A DNA stretch of 26,387 nucleotides from RZYY01 sp036794825 (GTDB taxonomy: Bacteria; Bacteroidota; Bacteroidia; Bacteroidales; 4484-276). This document shows, in pieces, positions 8,268-14,633 of the stretch. The DNA is taken from assembly GCA_036794825.1 (NCBI GenBank), contig DAIRGA010000045.1, positions 1 to 26,387 on the forward strand. The letters are read 5' to 3'. The notes under the pieces were generated by a model. That model was not told where the DNA came from. It saw nothing but the letters and a program-made list of their open reading frames with translations, and ran no database searches. The number at the start of each line of letters is the position of its first letter. The stretch's first letter is position 1. A program made the position numbers and the translations under genes.

Positions 8268-8900
8268 ATGGTGCTCGACCGGGACTTTTACCTCAATCCG
8301 GATGTTGTCGGAGTTGCCAGGAATCTGATCGGAAAAGTATTGGCAACGGAGATTGATGGTTTATTTACTACCGGTATTATTGTTGAAACAGAAGCCTACC
8401 AAGGCGTCAACGACAAAGCCTCCCATGCCTGGGGAGGAAAAATCACACCCAGAAACCGGATAATGTATATGCAGGGAGGGGTTGCTTACGTATACCTTTG
8501 CTATGGAATCCATTCGCTTTTCAATGTTGTAACCAACGTCGAAGGTATTCCACATGCAGTATTAATTCGGGGGATTGTGCCGTTGGACGGCCTGCAGTGG
8601 ATGCTGAAGCGGATTGGCAATCAATCGTTAACTAGAAATGCAGGAATCGGCCCGGGAAGAGTTTCCAGGTTACTGGGAATCCATTACTCGCATTCCGGTA
8701 TTCCATTAACCGATTCAGAGGTAGCCGGAAGCGAGATGAAAATCTGGATTGAAGACCGTAACCTATTGATTGAAAATGAAATACAAGTTTCGAAAAGAGT
8801 AGGGGTGGATTATGCAGGAGATGATGCATTATTGCCCTACCGTTTTCTTATTGACATAAAAAAAGCCCCGAAGATCGGAGCTTTTAATTTTTTGCAGTAG
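8268..8900 (+). CDS. mpg: DNA-3-methyladenine glycosylase, AAG/MPG family
   Basis: A 210-residue base-excision repair enzyme that removes alkylated purines such as 3-methyladenine, and often hypoxanthine, from DNA. The N-terminal DFYLNPDVVGVARNLIGKVL, the catalytic ETEAY block (residues 40-44), the SHAWGGKTPRN-like segment (52-64), the intercalating region VYLCYGIHSLFNVVT (75-89), VLIRGIVPLDG (98-108) and GPGRVSRLLGI are all as in the AAG family. It starts 6 nt after the GT2 gene. Its last 13 codons or so also form the two-way terminator at 8857-8893, so the C-terminal residues KKAPKIGAFNF are partly dictated by that hairpin. It stops 2 nt before the convergent HU stop. Length is normal for bacterial members. 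Confidence 0.94.
   Translation: MVLDRDFYLNPDVVGVARNLIGKVLATEIDGLFTTGIIVETEAYQGVNDKASHAWGGKITPRNRIMYMQGGVAYVYLCYGIHSLFNVVTNVEGIPHAVLIRGIVPLDGLQWMLKRIGNQSLTRNAGIGPGRVSRLLGIHYSHSGIPLTDSEVAGSEMKIWIEDRNLLIENEIQVSKRVGVDYAGDDALLPYRFLIDIKKAPKIGAFNFLQ
8857..8893. terminator. Bidirectional terminator inside the 3' end of mpg
   Basis: AAAAGCCCCGA (8861-8871) pairs with TCGGAGCTTTT (8875-8885) with one mismatch and a 3-nt loop. An A-run lies before it and a T-rich run (8881-8893) after it, so each strand has a hairpin followed by T. It serves mpg on the plus strand and HU on the minus strand. Confidence 0.8.
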
Positions 8901-8902
8901 GA

Positions 8903-9175
8903 TTAGCCGACTGAGCCTGCCAGATCGGTTCCAGCTTTGAATTTTACAACTTTTTTAGCGGCGATTTTCAATTCTTTGCCGGTTTGAGGATTTCTACCGG
9001 TTCTTGCAGCGCGCGTTGATACGCTGAAGGTTCCAAAACCTACCAGAGTAACTTTGTCGCCGGAATTGAGAGCGTGTTGGGTGGCTTTTACAAAAGCATC
9101 AAGTGCTTTTTTGGAGTCTGCTTTGGTTAATCCAGCCTCAGCAGCAATTGCATCAATGAGTTCAGCTTTGTTCAT
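8903..9175 (-). CDS. Nucleoid protein HU
   Basis: A 90-residue DNA-bending protein of the HU/IHF family that compacts and architecturally shapes the chromosome as a dimer. It shows the N-terminal helices MNKAELIDAIAAEAGLTKAD and the hallmark GFGTFSVSTRAARTGRNPQTG followed by the DNA-binding arm, including the conserved RNPQTG with its intercalating proline. The open frame extends 23 codons upstream to 9244, but those residues are not HU-like and overlap the promoter. The ATG at 9175 gives the standard 90-residue length. It is monocistronic, with a perfect promoter 40 nt upstream and a shared two-way terminator. The gene symbol is left blank because HU paralogues are common in this phylum. Confidence 0.96.
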   Translation of the reverse strand: MNKAELIDAIAAEAGLTKADSKKALDAFVKATQHALNSGDKVTLVGFGTFSVSTRAARTGRNPQTGKELKIAAKKVVKFKAGTDLAGSVG

Positions 9176-9214
9176 GGTCAGTGAAATTTTGATTAATAAA
9201 TTAAATTGTCCCGG

Positions 9215-9244
9215 CAAATATAGTTGAAATCTGAATAATAGCAA
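9215..9244 (-). promoter_or_regulatory. Promoter for the HU gene
   Basis: On the minus strand, TTG (9242-9244), a 19-nt spacer, then TATATTTG (9215-9222). Both elements and the spacing match the Bacteroidota sigma-A promoter. The predicted start near 9208 gives a leader of about 33 nt. This is the best promoter in the window and fits a highly expressed gene. Confidence 0.75.
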
Positions 9245-9352
9245 GCCTTTCAGCGCAAAAAAAGGTTAAAATGTGGAAAAAAAAGGCTTTTTGTTCTTAA
9301 TTTAAGTTAAAAAATGTCAATTTCAATGAGTTAGGGCTGTTTGCAAAGCATC

Positions 9353-10321
9353 TCATCTCATTTTCCATTCTGGGGTAAGAAGAAAACCATTCAGAAATTC
9401 ACGTGCTGAAATTCGCTTTTTACCGGCTGCCTGCAACTCCTTAATGATTATCATTCCGTCCCGGGCAAATACAACCAGTTCTTTTTTATCTTTCAACAAA
9501 AGATTGCCTGGATTTTCGGAGTGCGAATTAAGCCGGAAGTCAGCTTTAAACACCTTCACTGGAAATACTTCTCCATTTGGTCCTGCAAATTCGGTGAAAG
9601 CGGCTGGCGTCGGACTTAATCCCCGTATCAGGTTATAGATATTCCATGAATTTTCATACCAGTTAATCCTGCAATGCTCTTTAAATATTTTAGGAGCAGT
9701 TCTGAGGATTTCTCCGGGCTGGATAAGTTCTTGCTGTGCGATCAGGTTATAAGAGTTGTTTTGGATGGCTTCACACGTTTTGATCACCAGGCTGGCTCCG
9801 GCATGCATCAGTTTGTCGTGCAGTTCTCCGAAATTTTCGTGGTTTTCGATTGGAATCCGCTCTCTGAAGAGGATGTTCCCGGTGTCAATCTCATGTTTCA
9901 GGAAGAAAGTCGTTAGTCCGGTCTCACTTTCACCATTGATAATTGCATGGTTGATTGGGGCAGCTCCCCTGTATTGTGGCAAAAGAGAGGCATGCAGGTT
10001 GAAAGTACCATATTCAGGATACGACCAAATGATCTCGGGCAACATCCTGAAAGCCACTACAATTCCGAGATTTGGCCTAAGGGATACTAATTGTTGGTAA
10101 AAGTCCGGATCTTTCAGGTTTTCAGGCTGTAATACGGGTAAACCTTTCGTAAGGGCAAAGGTCTTCACATCGGTCATTTTTATTTCTCTGCCCCTTCCTG
10201 CTTGTTTGTCCGGCGCCGTAACCACTCCCACAACGTTGAATCCCGCCTCAAGCAATGAAGCAAGGGATGTTACCGCAAATCCCGGCGATCCCATAAACAC
10301 AATTCTTAAATCCCTTTTCAT
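9353..10321 (-). CDS. fmt: Methionyl-tRNA formyltransferase
   Basis: A 322-residue enzyme that formylates the initiator Met-tRNA from 10-formyl-THF. The N-terminal Rossmann domain starts RIVFMGSPGFAV. The family loop VVTAPDKQAGRGREI is at about 34-48. The active site NLHASLLPQYRGAAPI includes N108 and H110, and EIDTGNIL includes D146; these correspond to Asn-His-Asp of the E. coli enzyme. GLSPTPAAFTEF opens the C-terminal OB-type domain. Length is typical. In many genomes fmt sits beside def or priA; here its neighbours are HU downstream and, upstream on the same strand, a TPR gene with its own terminator between them, so fmt appears to be transcribed alone. No convincing TAnnTTTG was found in the 140 bases before it. 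Confidence 0.96.
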   Translation of the reverse strand: MKRDLRIVFMGSPGFAVTSLASLLEAGFNVVGVVTAPDKQAGRGREIKMTDVKTFALTKGLPVLQPENLKDPDFYQQLVSLRPNLGIVVAFRMLPEIIWSYPEYGTFNLHASLLPQYRGAAPINHAIINGESETGLTTFFLKHEIDTGNILFRERIPIENHENFGELHDKLMHAGASLVIKTCEAIQNNSYNLIAQQELIQPGEILRTAPKIFKEHCRINWYENSWNIYNLIRGLSPTPAAFTEFAGPNGEVFPVKVFKADFRLNSHSENPGNLLLKDKKELVVFARDGMIIIKELQAAGKKRISAREFLNGFLLTPEWKMR

Positions 10322-10404
10322 GGTAACCGACGTTTAATTGTTTTCAAACGAATTTTTGTTCAGGATTTCTCCCTCTCCACCATAAGCTGCCCTCTCTTCA
10401 AGTC

Positions 10405-10432
10405 AAAAAAAAACCTGCTCCTAAGAGCAGGT
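10405..10432 (-). terminator. Rho-independent terminator of the TPR gene
   Basis: ACCTGCTC (10413-10420) pairs with GAGCAGGT (10425-10432) around a CTAA loop. The A-run 10405-10413 becomes nine T after the hairpin on the minus strand. It lies 29 nt beyond the TPR stop. Confidence 0.9.
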
Positions 10433-10460
10433 AATTAACCCTTTATGAAAAATCTTACCC

Positions 10461-11150
10461 CTATTTCTTCAACATTCCTTCAGCGCGGGCAATGTATTTC
10501 TCGAGCTCACGAGCTTCATTGCTTGTTGGGAATTCTTCCCTGATCCTTTTGTAAACATCTATGGCGCTCTTGTAATCGTTCATCAATTCATATGTCCAGC
10601 CGGCCTTTAAAAGGAATACCGGTGATGTGAATTCATTTTTGCTGGCTTTTGCTGCTTTGAGATAGTAATCAACTGCTTTGCTGTTGTTACCCAGCTCAAC
10701 GTATGCATCGCCAGTAGCTCCTAATGCCATTGGCCTAAGGAGTTGATCTTTCGATTTAAACTTCTTAAAATGATCAATCGCCAGGTTAAATTCGCCTTGT
10801 TTCATGTAAATGGCGCCTGCATAGTAGTTTGCCAAACCTGCTGATTTCGTGAACTTGTACCTGCGGGCTATATCAAGAAATCCCGGGTTGATGCCATCGC
10901 CACTGAGTGCGAGCGCGAGGGAGTCCTGGCCAAAATACTTTTCTGCCATAAACATATCTTTCTGCGCTTTTTCTTCTTTTGGCTGAATGTAATAACGTTG
11001 GAATCCAAAGTAACCTAACACTATGGCTACCAGTACGATAAGTATGATGGTGATTGGTTTTTGATTTTCTTCGATAAAGCGCTCAGATTTTCCTAACGCT
11101 TGTTCTACTGCCTGAATGTTTTCTTCTGCTTTTTTGGAATTTTTAGCCAT
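10461..11150 (-). CDS. Membrane-anchored tetratricopeptide repeat protein (YfgM/BamD-like)
   Basis: A 229-residue protein with a charged cytoplasmic N-terminus (about 1-32), one transmembrane helix (about 33-50, PITIILIVLVAIVLGYFGF) and an extracytoplasmic part holding TPR units. Clear repeats include LANYYAGAIYMKQGEFNLAIDHFKKF, ALGATGDAYVELGNNSKAVDYYLKAA and LLKAGWTYELMNDYKSAIDVYKRI. The layout resembles YfgM, a periplasmic chaperone-associated protein, but TPR folds are poor guides to function. Homologues of this shape are widespread in Bacteroidota. It is transcribed alone, with its own promoter and terminator, and is divergent from the secreted protein gene at 11324. Function is unassigned; a scaffold or chaperone role in the envelope is inference. 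Confidence 0.85.
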   Translation of the reverse strand: MAKNSKKAEENIQAVEQALGKSERFIEENQKPITIILIVLVAIVLGYFGFQRYYIQPKEEKAQKDMFMAEKYFGQDSLALALSGDGINPGFLDIARRYKFTKSAGLANYYAGAIYMKQGEFNLAIDHFKKFKSKDQLLRPMALGATGDAYVELGNNSKAVDYYLKAAKASKNEFTSPVFLLKAGWTYELMNDYKSAIDVYKRIREEFPTSNEARELEKYIARAEGMLKK

Positions 11151-11175
11151 GATTTTAGTCTGAAATTTGAAGGTG

Positions 11176-11183
11176 CAAAAGTA
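11176..11183 (-). promoter_or_regulatory. Promoter -7 element for the TPR gene
   Basis: On the minus strand this reads TACTTTTG, an exact TAnnTTTG match about 25 nt before the ATG, preceded by an A-tract. No correctly spaced TTG is present. Confidence 0.5.
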
Positions 11184-11222
11184 TATTTTTTTTCAAACGC
11201 TAAGATGGTGCGGCTTTTTTTT

Positions 11223-11230
11223 TAATTTTG
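11223..11230 (+). promoter_or_regulatory. Promoter -7 element for the secreted protein gene
   Basis: TAATTTTG matches TAnnTTTG exactly, 93 nt before the ATG at 11324 and 39 bases from the opposing TPR -7 element, making a compact divergent promoter region. No TTG at -33 was found. Confidence 0.45.
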
Positions 11231-11323
11231 GCACATCTAACAATCGTTGCGGAGCGCTTGTTTCAGGCGATTTATTATTATTGGACAGGTTTGAGATTTT
11301 TTCTGTTAAAAATTCAACATCTT

Positions 11324-12133
11324 ATGAAGAAATACCTGATTATCGTACTGATTATCATTACATTAATCAAAAACATGTCGGCTGGATGGGTAATTCAGGT
11401 TCGGTACACAAATCCTGAAGGTGATTTTAGTTTTGAAACAATTGAAATCCAGAATAATAAACTAAGATCAACCGGTACGGATGGAGTTTTTATTTTCGAT
11501 TTGACCAATAATACTCTATCCATCGTAAATGAATTGGACAAAACCTACTTACAGTATGAGATCAGCGAAGTAAGGAAGGCATATTTTGATGCGACTAGGA
11601 AATTCCTCCACGAAGTTCTGAACGGTATGTCTGTGAGTGATCAGGAACTTTACCGGATGTTATTCGGCGACCTCGAAAATATTTATGCCCCGCTTGATTA
11701 TAAAATGCTCGACAGCATAAACATCACGATAGAAACAACCGGTGACACCGGGGAATTTTTTGGATTTGAAGCCGACGAGTATCTGGTTTTTGTCAATGGA
11801 GAACTCAAAGAGCGCAAATGGCTTGCTAAAACCTTGGATATCAGTAATCACATGAGCATACGAAAAATACGGGAGGTTTTTATGGAGATCAGCCCCGCTA
11901 CTGGTGAAGAGATGTGGTATCAATACACGGATACTTACCTTTCGCTTAACGATATAGGTTTTGAAATGCGTTCACTCGACACTGAAGGACAGGAAACCTT
12001 AGTGATTAGTGCAGAGGAGCGCGAAATGGATGATTCAGTTTTTTCCATACCGCTAAATTATCGCAGAATCACAATTGAAGAGATGATGATGACAGAGTTT
12101 GGGAAAGTTGAAATTGAAATGAAAAAGGACTAA
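11324..12133 (+). CDS. Secreted protein of unknown function (possibly DUF4412-like)
   Basis: I do not recognise this gene with certainty. The ATG at 11324 begins a signal peptide (MKKYLIIVLIIITLIKNM, cleavage near SAG), giving 269 residues; an in-frame TTG at 11228 would add 32 residues and hide the signal, so it is rejected. The start of the mature part, with beta-rich segments IQVRYTNPEGDFSFETIEIQ, KLRSTGTDGVFIFDLTNNTL and NELDKTYLQYE, resembles the DUF4412 pattern of a periplasmic protein carrying metal- or ligand-independent beta strands. The middle (about 85-150) is helical, and the end is acidic and Met-rich (IEEMMMTEFGKVEIEMKK). There is no lipobox or T9SS tail, so it is probably periplasmic. 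trmH follows after 57 nt without a visible terminator. Confidence 0.7.
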   Translation: MKKYLIIVLIIITLIKNMSAGWVIQVRYTNPEGDFSFETIEIQNNKLRSTGTDGVFIFDLTNNTLSIVNELDKTYLQYEISEVRKAYFDATRKFLHEVLNGMSVSDQELYRMLFGDLENIYAPLDYKMLDSINITIETTGDTGEFFGFEADEYLVFVNGELKERKWLAKTLDISNHMSIRKIREVFMEISPATGEEMWYQYTDTYLSLNDIGFEMRSLDTEGQETLVISAEEREMDDSVFSIPLNYRRITIEEMMMTEFGKVEIEMKKD

Positions 12134-12190
12134 TCGGGCTTTGTTATCCATCCAGAGAATATTTTCTTTTGAACAAACGCAGACAATGAA

Positions 12191-12889
12191 ATGTCAGAGA
12201 ATCTTAAACAATTGATATTTAGTTATTTATCAGGTTTTATTACTGAGAATAAATTGCACCGTTTTGAAGAAGTTCTGCAAAACCGGACCCGTTACATTAC
12301 AGTAGTTCTTGAAGATCTTTACCAGCCTCACAATGCCAGCGCCGTGCTGCGAACCTGCGATTGTTTTGGCATTCAGGATGTGCATATTATTGAAAATCAA
12401 AACGCTTACACCGTGAATCCTGACATTGCCTTAGGGGCATCCAAATGGTTGAATCTTTTTAATTACTCCGGCCAAAGCAACAACACCCCAGACGCTATCA
12501 GAGCATTGAAAGAGAAAGGGTACCGCATTGTTGCCACAACTCCACATAAAGATGATGTTGTTCTCCAGGATCTGCCTTTGGACAAGGGACCGCTGGCTCT
12601 GGTTTTTGGAACCGAAATGCGCGGCCTCACTAACACCTCATTGGAGCTTGCTGATGAGTTTGTGAAGATTCCTATGTATGGCTTTACAGAGAGCTTCAAT
12701 ATTTCGGTTTCGGCAGCGCTGGTGTTGTTTTACCTGACCGAAAAATTACGAAGTTCCGGGATTAACTGGAAACTCACCGAAAGTGAAATGGTTGATATCC
12801 GCTTAAACTGGGCCAGAGAGGTGGTAAAAAGGAGCGATCTGATCGAAGAAGATTTTCTGAAAAAATTGAATCCATCAGACAATGAATAA
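12191..12889 (+). CDS. trmH: tRNA (guanosine-18-2'-O)-methyltransferase, SpoU/TrmH family
   Basis: A 232-residue SPOUT-class enzyme using S-adenosylmethionine. The three SpoU motifs are intact: motif 1 in LYQPHNASAVLRTCDCFG (N48, R54), motif 2 FGTEMRGL (about 139-146), and motif 3 IPMYGFTESFNISVSAAL (160-177), which forms the trefoil-knot cofactor site. The N-terminal helix bundle and the C-terminal extension (KLTESEMVDIRLNWAREVVKR) are of the TrmH type rather than the rRNA-modifying RlmB type, supporting Gm18 modification of tRNA. The alternative, an rRNA-modifying paralogue, is less likely because the RlmB N-terminal substrate domain is absent. The ATG at 12191 is the first in frame. It probably shares a transcript with the secreted protein gene upstream, as no terminator separates them. 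Confidence 0.9.
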   Translation: MSENLKQLIFSYLSGFITENKLHRFEEVLQNRTRYITVVLEDLYQPHNASAVLRTCDCFGIQDVHIIENQNAYTVNPDIALGASKWLNLFNYSGQSNNTPDAIRALKEKGYRIVATTPHKDDVVLQDLPLDKGPLALVFGTEMRGLTNTSLELADEFVKIPMYGFTESFNISVSAALVLFYLTEKLRSSGINWKLTESEMVDIRLNWAREVVKRSDLIEEDFLKKLNPSDNE

Positions 12890-12982
12890 CATACATGCAT
12901 TGTGTTTTAAATAAAAATCCTGCCTCAAGTGAAAACGTCAATTATTAATCATCGAATTATTATCGTTTTTGTAACTGAAATC

Positions 12983-13010
12983 TTGAGTTCTTCTAAAAAA
13001 GCTACATTTG
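12983..13010 (+). promoter_or_regulatory. Promoter for the bTHX gene
   Basis: TTG (12983-12985), a 17-nt spacer, then TACATTTG (13003-13010), both matching the Bacteroidota consensus. The predicted leader is about 38 nt. Confidence 0.65.
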
Positions 13011-13054
13011 CAGCCTCGCAATAAATCAAATATTTACTTAAAAATCATAGTTAT

Positions 13055-13213
13055 ATGGGAAAAGGTGACCAAAAAACCAAAAGAGGTAAAATCGTTCGCG
13101 GAACATACGGTAAATCAAGACCTAGCCGTGATCCTAAGCCGGTAATTGCAGCAAAAGCTGAAGCAGTGGTTGAAGAGGTGAAAGAAGCGCCGGCAAAAAA
13201 GTCCAAAAAATAG
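13055..13213 (+). CDS. Small ribosomal subunit protein bTHX (30S protein Thx)
   Basis: A 52-codon gene reading MGKGDQKTKRGKIVRGTYGK at its N-terminus. The bTHX family signature is MGKGDxKTxRGKIxxGxYG, a short basic peptide that binds the head of the 30S subunit. After about residue 25 the product has an Ala/Glu/Lys tail (AAKAEAVVEEVKEAPAKK) ending in a Lys-rich stretch, longer than the minimal Thermus peptide but a common type of extension in Bacteroidota. It has a well-spaced promoter upstream and a terminator downstream, so it is a self-contained unit. It is the only genuine gene here shorter than about 60 codons. An open frame on the opposite strand (13051-13269) is a shadow. Confidence 0.9.
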   Translation: MGKGDQKTKRGKIVRGTYGKSRPSRDPKPVIAAKAEAVVEEVKEAPAKKSKK

Positions 13214-13240
13214 CGAATCTGTTTCGTAATTGATAATATC

Positions 13241-13284
13241 AAAACAAAGCTGGGATGGCTATCGGTCATCCCTTTTGTTTTTTT
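13241..13284 (+). terminator. Terminator of the bTHX gene overlapping the murD2 stop
   Basis: GGGATG (13252-13257) pairs with CATCCC (13267-13272), with outer AAAACAAA/TTTTGTTTT pairing and a T-run at 13278-13284. The right arm lies in the last codons of the convergent murD2, whose stop is at 13266-13268. Confidence 0.78.
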
Positions 13285-14633
13285 ATTCTCTCCACCATTT
13301 CTTTGAAAATTTTTCCACGCTCCTCAAAATTTACAAACTGATCGTAACTCGAAGCAGCCGGCGACAGCAGGCAAATTTTTCCACTGAGCGTGTAGCGGAG
13401 GATTAACTCCGGCATCTCATGATACTTTTCAACAAAGATTAAATTCTTACCAGCCGGGTTTTTCGATAACATCAATCCCATCATGCGTTTGCCTGCCCCG
13501 CCGGTAAAAAGAAAATTCCGGACAGACGACTGGACAAGGTAATTAACCAATTCGCGGTACTCAATTCCACGATCAAACCCACCTATTATAATAGTATCAG
13601 TTTCGGGCAGCGTTTTGATGGCTTCAATAGTTGATTCCGGTATCGTGGAAATCGAATCGTTGATAAAGCGGATACCCGCAGCTATTCCTGCCTCCTCCAG
13701 TCTGTGTTCGAGAGGATTGAATGATGTAAGGCCAGATTCAATTTCCATAGTATTTAAGCCGGCAATTTTGCAGGTGGTTGCTGCAATCAGGATGTTTTTA
13801 AGGTTATGGCGGCCATTTAGTTTCGACCGGGTAACATTGATGACAATTTCCGCACCCGCAATGGAAATTGCATGGCAGCCAGCATGGTAAGCCGAATCGT
13901 CTAATTCAACCGGGATAAGTTTTCCTGCAAATTCCCATGAAGGTAAATGCTCTCTAAGGTATTGATTTCCAGTGTCAAAAATTAGAAAATCCGATGCGCT
14001 CTGATACCTGGCTATGTTGAATTTGGCTTCGGCATATTTTTCGAGCGAAGGAAAGTAATCGAGATGCTCCTGGAAAATATTCAGCAAAACCGCAATGTGT
14101 GGCGAAAAAGCGACAAATTCGAGCTGGTGAGCCGAAATCTCAAAAACAATGATCGTATTTACATTCACTTTTTCCACCAGGTCGAATGGGGGCACGCCGA
14201 TGTTTCCCACCAGCAAAGCGTCTCTTCCGGATTCTTTGAGCAAGTGATAAATCAGGCTGGAAGTGGTGCTTTTGCCTTTTGTTCCGGTTATTCCAATAAT
14301 CTGGGAATGAAATTGCTCAAGAAAAAGGGAAGTTTGAGAAACAATTTTATGCCGGAATGATCCATTTTCTGACGATCCAAAATCAATGCCCGGCGATTTG
14401 AAAATGACATCAGCCCAGGGCGCTGCTTCCAGATAATGATCGCCAAGATAGAGTGTTTCGGGTTTAATATCTTCGAATTCAGACAGATGGAGGTTTGGAT
14501 TTTTATCAGCAATCCTGATCTCAATATCGGGAAACAATTTTTTCAGCAACCGATAACTCGACCTGCCTTCCCGCCCAAATCCCAGGATCAGAATATTTTT
14601 AGCCGTTGTGATTTTCTCCAGCAACTCTTTCAT
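13266..14633 (-). CDS. murD2: UDP-N-acetylmuramoyl-L-alanine--glutamate ligase, MurD2 type (L-Glu ligase)
   Basis: A 455-residue Mur ligase adding glutamate to UDP-MurNAc-L-Ala. Visible are the N-terminal Rossmann site ILILGFGREGRSS (14-26), the ATP loop GITGTKGKSTTSS (114-126), EISAHQLE (165-172), NIFQEHLDYF (185-194), GRHNLKN (274-280), LEHRLEEAG (308-316), GGFDRGIEY (351-359) and LLSPAASSYDQFVNFEERG (422-440). Where classic MurD has NDSKATN, this protein has NDSISTIPEST (325-335), a change in the glutamate-binding part. Its ATG overlaps the murL stop by 4 bases (ATGA). The pairing with murL identifies it as MurD2, which in Xanthomonas ligates L-Glu rather than D-Glu. Without that neighbour it would be called MurD; stereochemistry is inferred from context, not shown. 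Confidence 0.83.
   Translation of the reverse strand: MKELLEKITTAKNILILGFGREGRSSYRLLKKLFPDIEIRIADKNPNLHLSEFEDIKPETLYLGDHYLEAAPWADVIFKSPGIDFGSSENGSFRHKIVSQTSLFLEQFHSQIIGITGTKGKSTTSSLIYHLLKESGRDALLVGNIGVPPFDLVEKVNVNTIIVFEISAHQLEFVAFSPHIAVLLNIFQEHLDYFPSLEKYAEAKFNIARYQSASDFLIFDTGNQYLREHLPSWEFAGKLIPVELDDSAYHAGCHAISIAGAEIVINVTRSKLNGRHNLKNILIAATTCKIAGLNTMEIESGLTSFNPLEHRLEEAGIAAGIRFINDSISTIPESTIEAIKTLPETDTIIIGGFDRGIEYRELVNYLVQSSVRNFLFTGGAGKRMMGLMLSKNPAGKNLIFVEKYHEMPELILRYTLSGKICLLSPAASSYDQFVNFEERGKIFKEMVERIKKQKG

Noticed and set aside
9176..9244. 23-codon N-terminal extension of HU
   Set aside because: The extension is not HU-like and overlaps the best promoter in the window; ATG at 9175 gives the standard 90 residues.
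9246..9352. A- and T-rich stretch after fmt as a terminator
   Set aside because: Runs such as AAAAGGCTTTTT give only a very short palindrome; no proper stem followed by T was found.
11228..11323. TTG start extending the secreted protein by 32 residues
   Set aside because: It overlaps the -7 element and hides the signal peptide that begins at 11324.
13051..13269. 72-residue frame opposite bTHX
   Set aside because: It is the antisense of a gene with clear family identity and its own promoter and terminator.
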